From JAGOBX01 sp036733285 (lineage in GTDB: Bacteria > JAGOBX01), in the NCBI GenBank assembly GCA_036733285.1, contig DAINAU010000022.1, positions 1 to 32,146 of the forward strand: a DNA stretch of 32,146 nt. Reading direction: 5' to 3'. Below are positions 31,248 through 32,146 of the stretch, piece after piece (position 1 is the first letter of the stretch; every line of letters begins with the position of its first letter). Position numbers and translations under genes: made by a program. Under the pieces are notes generated by a model, which saw nothing but the letters and a program-made list of their open reading frames with translations, did no database searches and was not told the DNA's origin.

Positions 31248-32146
31248 ATTGTCCACACCTCAGTAGCAGAGCAAGAACAACTTCCAAGATACGAATAATA
31301 AAATGTTTCCCATTGAGGCGGGCAAATTGAATCATTCCAAATTTTTTGAGTATAATAGCAGTACCCGTCGCAAGAGCAACTATAACTTCCGTTAAAAACA
31401 TTTTTTTGAGGTTGGATATTTCCATAACCTGCTCCCGTTAAAGTCATATCGCCTGAAGAATCAGCGCACGAAAAACTAATTGTTATACTTAGACTACTAG
31501 TTTTCAATGGAATAGTTACCTTTGCATTCCACGAAGCTAATCCCAACGGGTCTTTTAATAACAAAGGAGAATTCTCCGTATATAAATATTTATGAAGCGA
31601 TAATGGCTTTTTATAGCATCCTTTAAAATCATCCTTTCTTATAAACCTTCCTATCGCCGAATTATAATACCTGCTTCGATAGTAATATAAACCTGCTTCG
31701 CGGTCGATTTGACGGCCGGTGTAGGTGTATTCGTTTTGATGAGAGTTGGATTGAGATTCGATAGAGCCGAAAGAGGTGTAGCGGTAGCTTACTGATACAT
31801 TTTCATTCGATAAAGTTAAGTCAGTTATAGACCCGAGAGCGTCTTTGTGATACCACTCGGTTATTGAATTACGCTTTGAGGAAATAATATCGTCGATACC
31901 AAGATTATTTGTGTATCGAACTTGAACCGTAGTGTTTGTGTCATATTCAGTCAGAACATCGTAAGCGTCATAAAAATATTTTGTACCGATACCGTTAAGA
32001 TATTTTTTCAAGCGTTTTCCGTCCGGCGAATAAATATATGAAATTAAATTTGTGTCATTTGCCGCAGAGACACAGAGTAAATTATTATCGGAATCATAAT
32101 CATATTTTACAGTGTCGCTCGCTGTTATCTTAAAAATTTGATTACC
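31244..32146 (-). CDS. Rhs protein, C-terminal part (5' end beyond window)
   Basis: The frame stays open to the window edge, giving 300 residues; an internal Met at 32011 is not the start because the upstream 45 codons match the Rhs core of the neighbouring orphan. It carries YD repeats, the core end RQIDREAGLYYYRSRYYNSA and an intact self-cleavage motif PLLLKDPLGL (P-x4-D-P-x-G-L). Cleavage there would release a 97-residue tip. The tip is rich in Ser/Thr/Tyr, looks all-beta, and has seven cysteines including CSCDGYC and CSC, so it is probably disulfide-bonded and acts outside the cytoplasm. No nuclease or deaminase motif is visible. The triple-PDZ gene follows by a 4-nt overlap. It is likely the main Rhs gene or a further orphan module. 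Confidence 0.88.
   Translation of the reverse strand, partial: GNQIFKITASDTVKYDYDSDNNLLCVSAANDTNLISYIYSPDGKRLKKYLNGIGTKYFYDAYDVLTEYDTNTTVQVRYTNNLGIDDIISSKRNSITEWYHKDALGSITDLTLSNENVSVSYRYTSFGSIESQSNSHQNEYTYTGRQIDREAGLYYYRSRYYNSAIGRFIRKDDFKGCYKKPLSLHKYLYTENSPLLLKDPLGLASWNAKVTIPLKTSSLSITISFSCADSSGDMTLTGAGYGNIQPQKNVFNGSYSCSCDGYCYYTQKIWNDSICPPQWETFYYSYLGSCSCSATEVWTI

Noticed and set aside
31244..32011. Complete 255-residue gene starting at the Met at 32011
   Set aside because: The frame continues upstream to the window edge and matches the Rhs core, so the true start is outside the window.

Overview
The window is AT-rich chromosomal DNA (local GC roughly one third by eye) from a diderm bacterium. 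It encodes a secretin, the type IV pilus alignment complex, an outer-membrane beta-barrel and a LolA-like periplasmic protein, so an outer membrane is certain. The mix of a fused PilM-PilN, a giant secretin, a Clp1/Grc3-type polynucleotide kinase and the ribosomal cluster rpsF-ssb-rpsR-DUF2232-rplI fits an uncultivated, deep-branching candidate phylum. I cannot name the phylum from sequence alone.

Layout. (1) 1-2868: a tRNA-Gly(CCC) behind a perfect consensus promoter, a small P-loop kinase, an unknown gene, and a Clp1/Grc3-like polynucleotide kinase overlapping that gene by 8 nt. (2) 2899-16593: a type IV pilus/competence-type operon on the plus strand: PilM-PilN fusion, PilO, PilP/GspC-like protein, a secreted Ig-like protein, a 2110-residue secretin with a long stack of periplasmic modules and three C-terminal ComEA-type helix-hairpin-helix units, and a membrane GAF receptor. 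No pilin, ATPase or prepilin peptidase gene is in the window. (3) 16803-21798: housekeeping genes rpsF, ssb, rpsR, DUF2232, rplI, two terminators, then fusA. (4) 21917-27201, minus strand: ArsR-type regulator, RND/MMPL exporter, LolA-like protein and outer-membrane barrel, with a promoter and repeated operator-like sites upstream of the regulator. (5) 27309-32146, minus strand and accessory: a dense patch of perfect palindromes, then an Rhs/YD-repeat tip array.

The Rhs array reads, in transcription order: the 3' part of an Rhs gene with a Cys-rich tip and a complete PxxxxDPxGL motif (its 5' end lies outside the window); a secreted triple-PDZ protein coupled to it by an ATGA overlap; an orphan Rhs core with a different Cys-rich tip; a two-helix membrane protein 15 nt downstream; and a truncated Rhs core. 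The cores are near-identical direct repeats and only the tips and downstream genes differ. This is the known layout of polymorphic-toxin/immunity arrays, but the partner genes here are not types I recognise as immunity proteins.

The most interesting leads are the secretin with DNA-binding-type C-terminal domains, the PilM-PilN fusion with a repetitive proline-rich insert inside the PilM fold, the Rhs tip/triple-PDZ pair, and the palindrome patch with micro-repeats read in frame inside the Rhs core.
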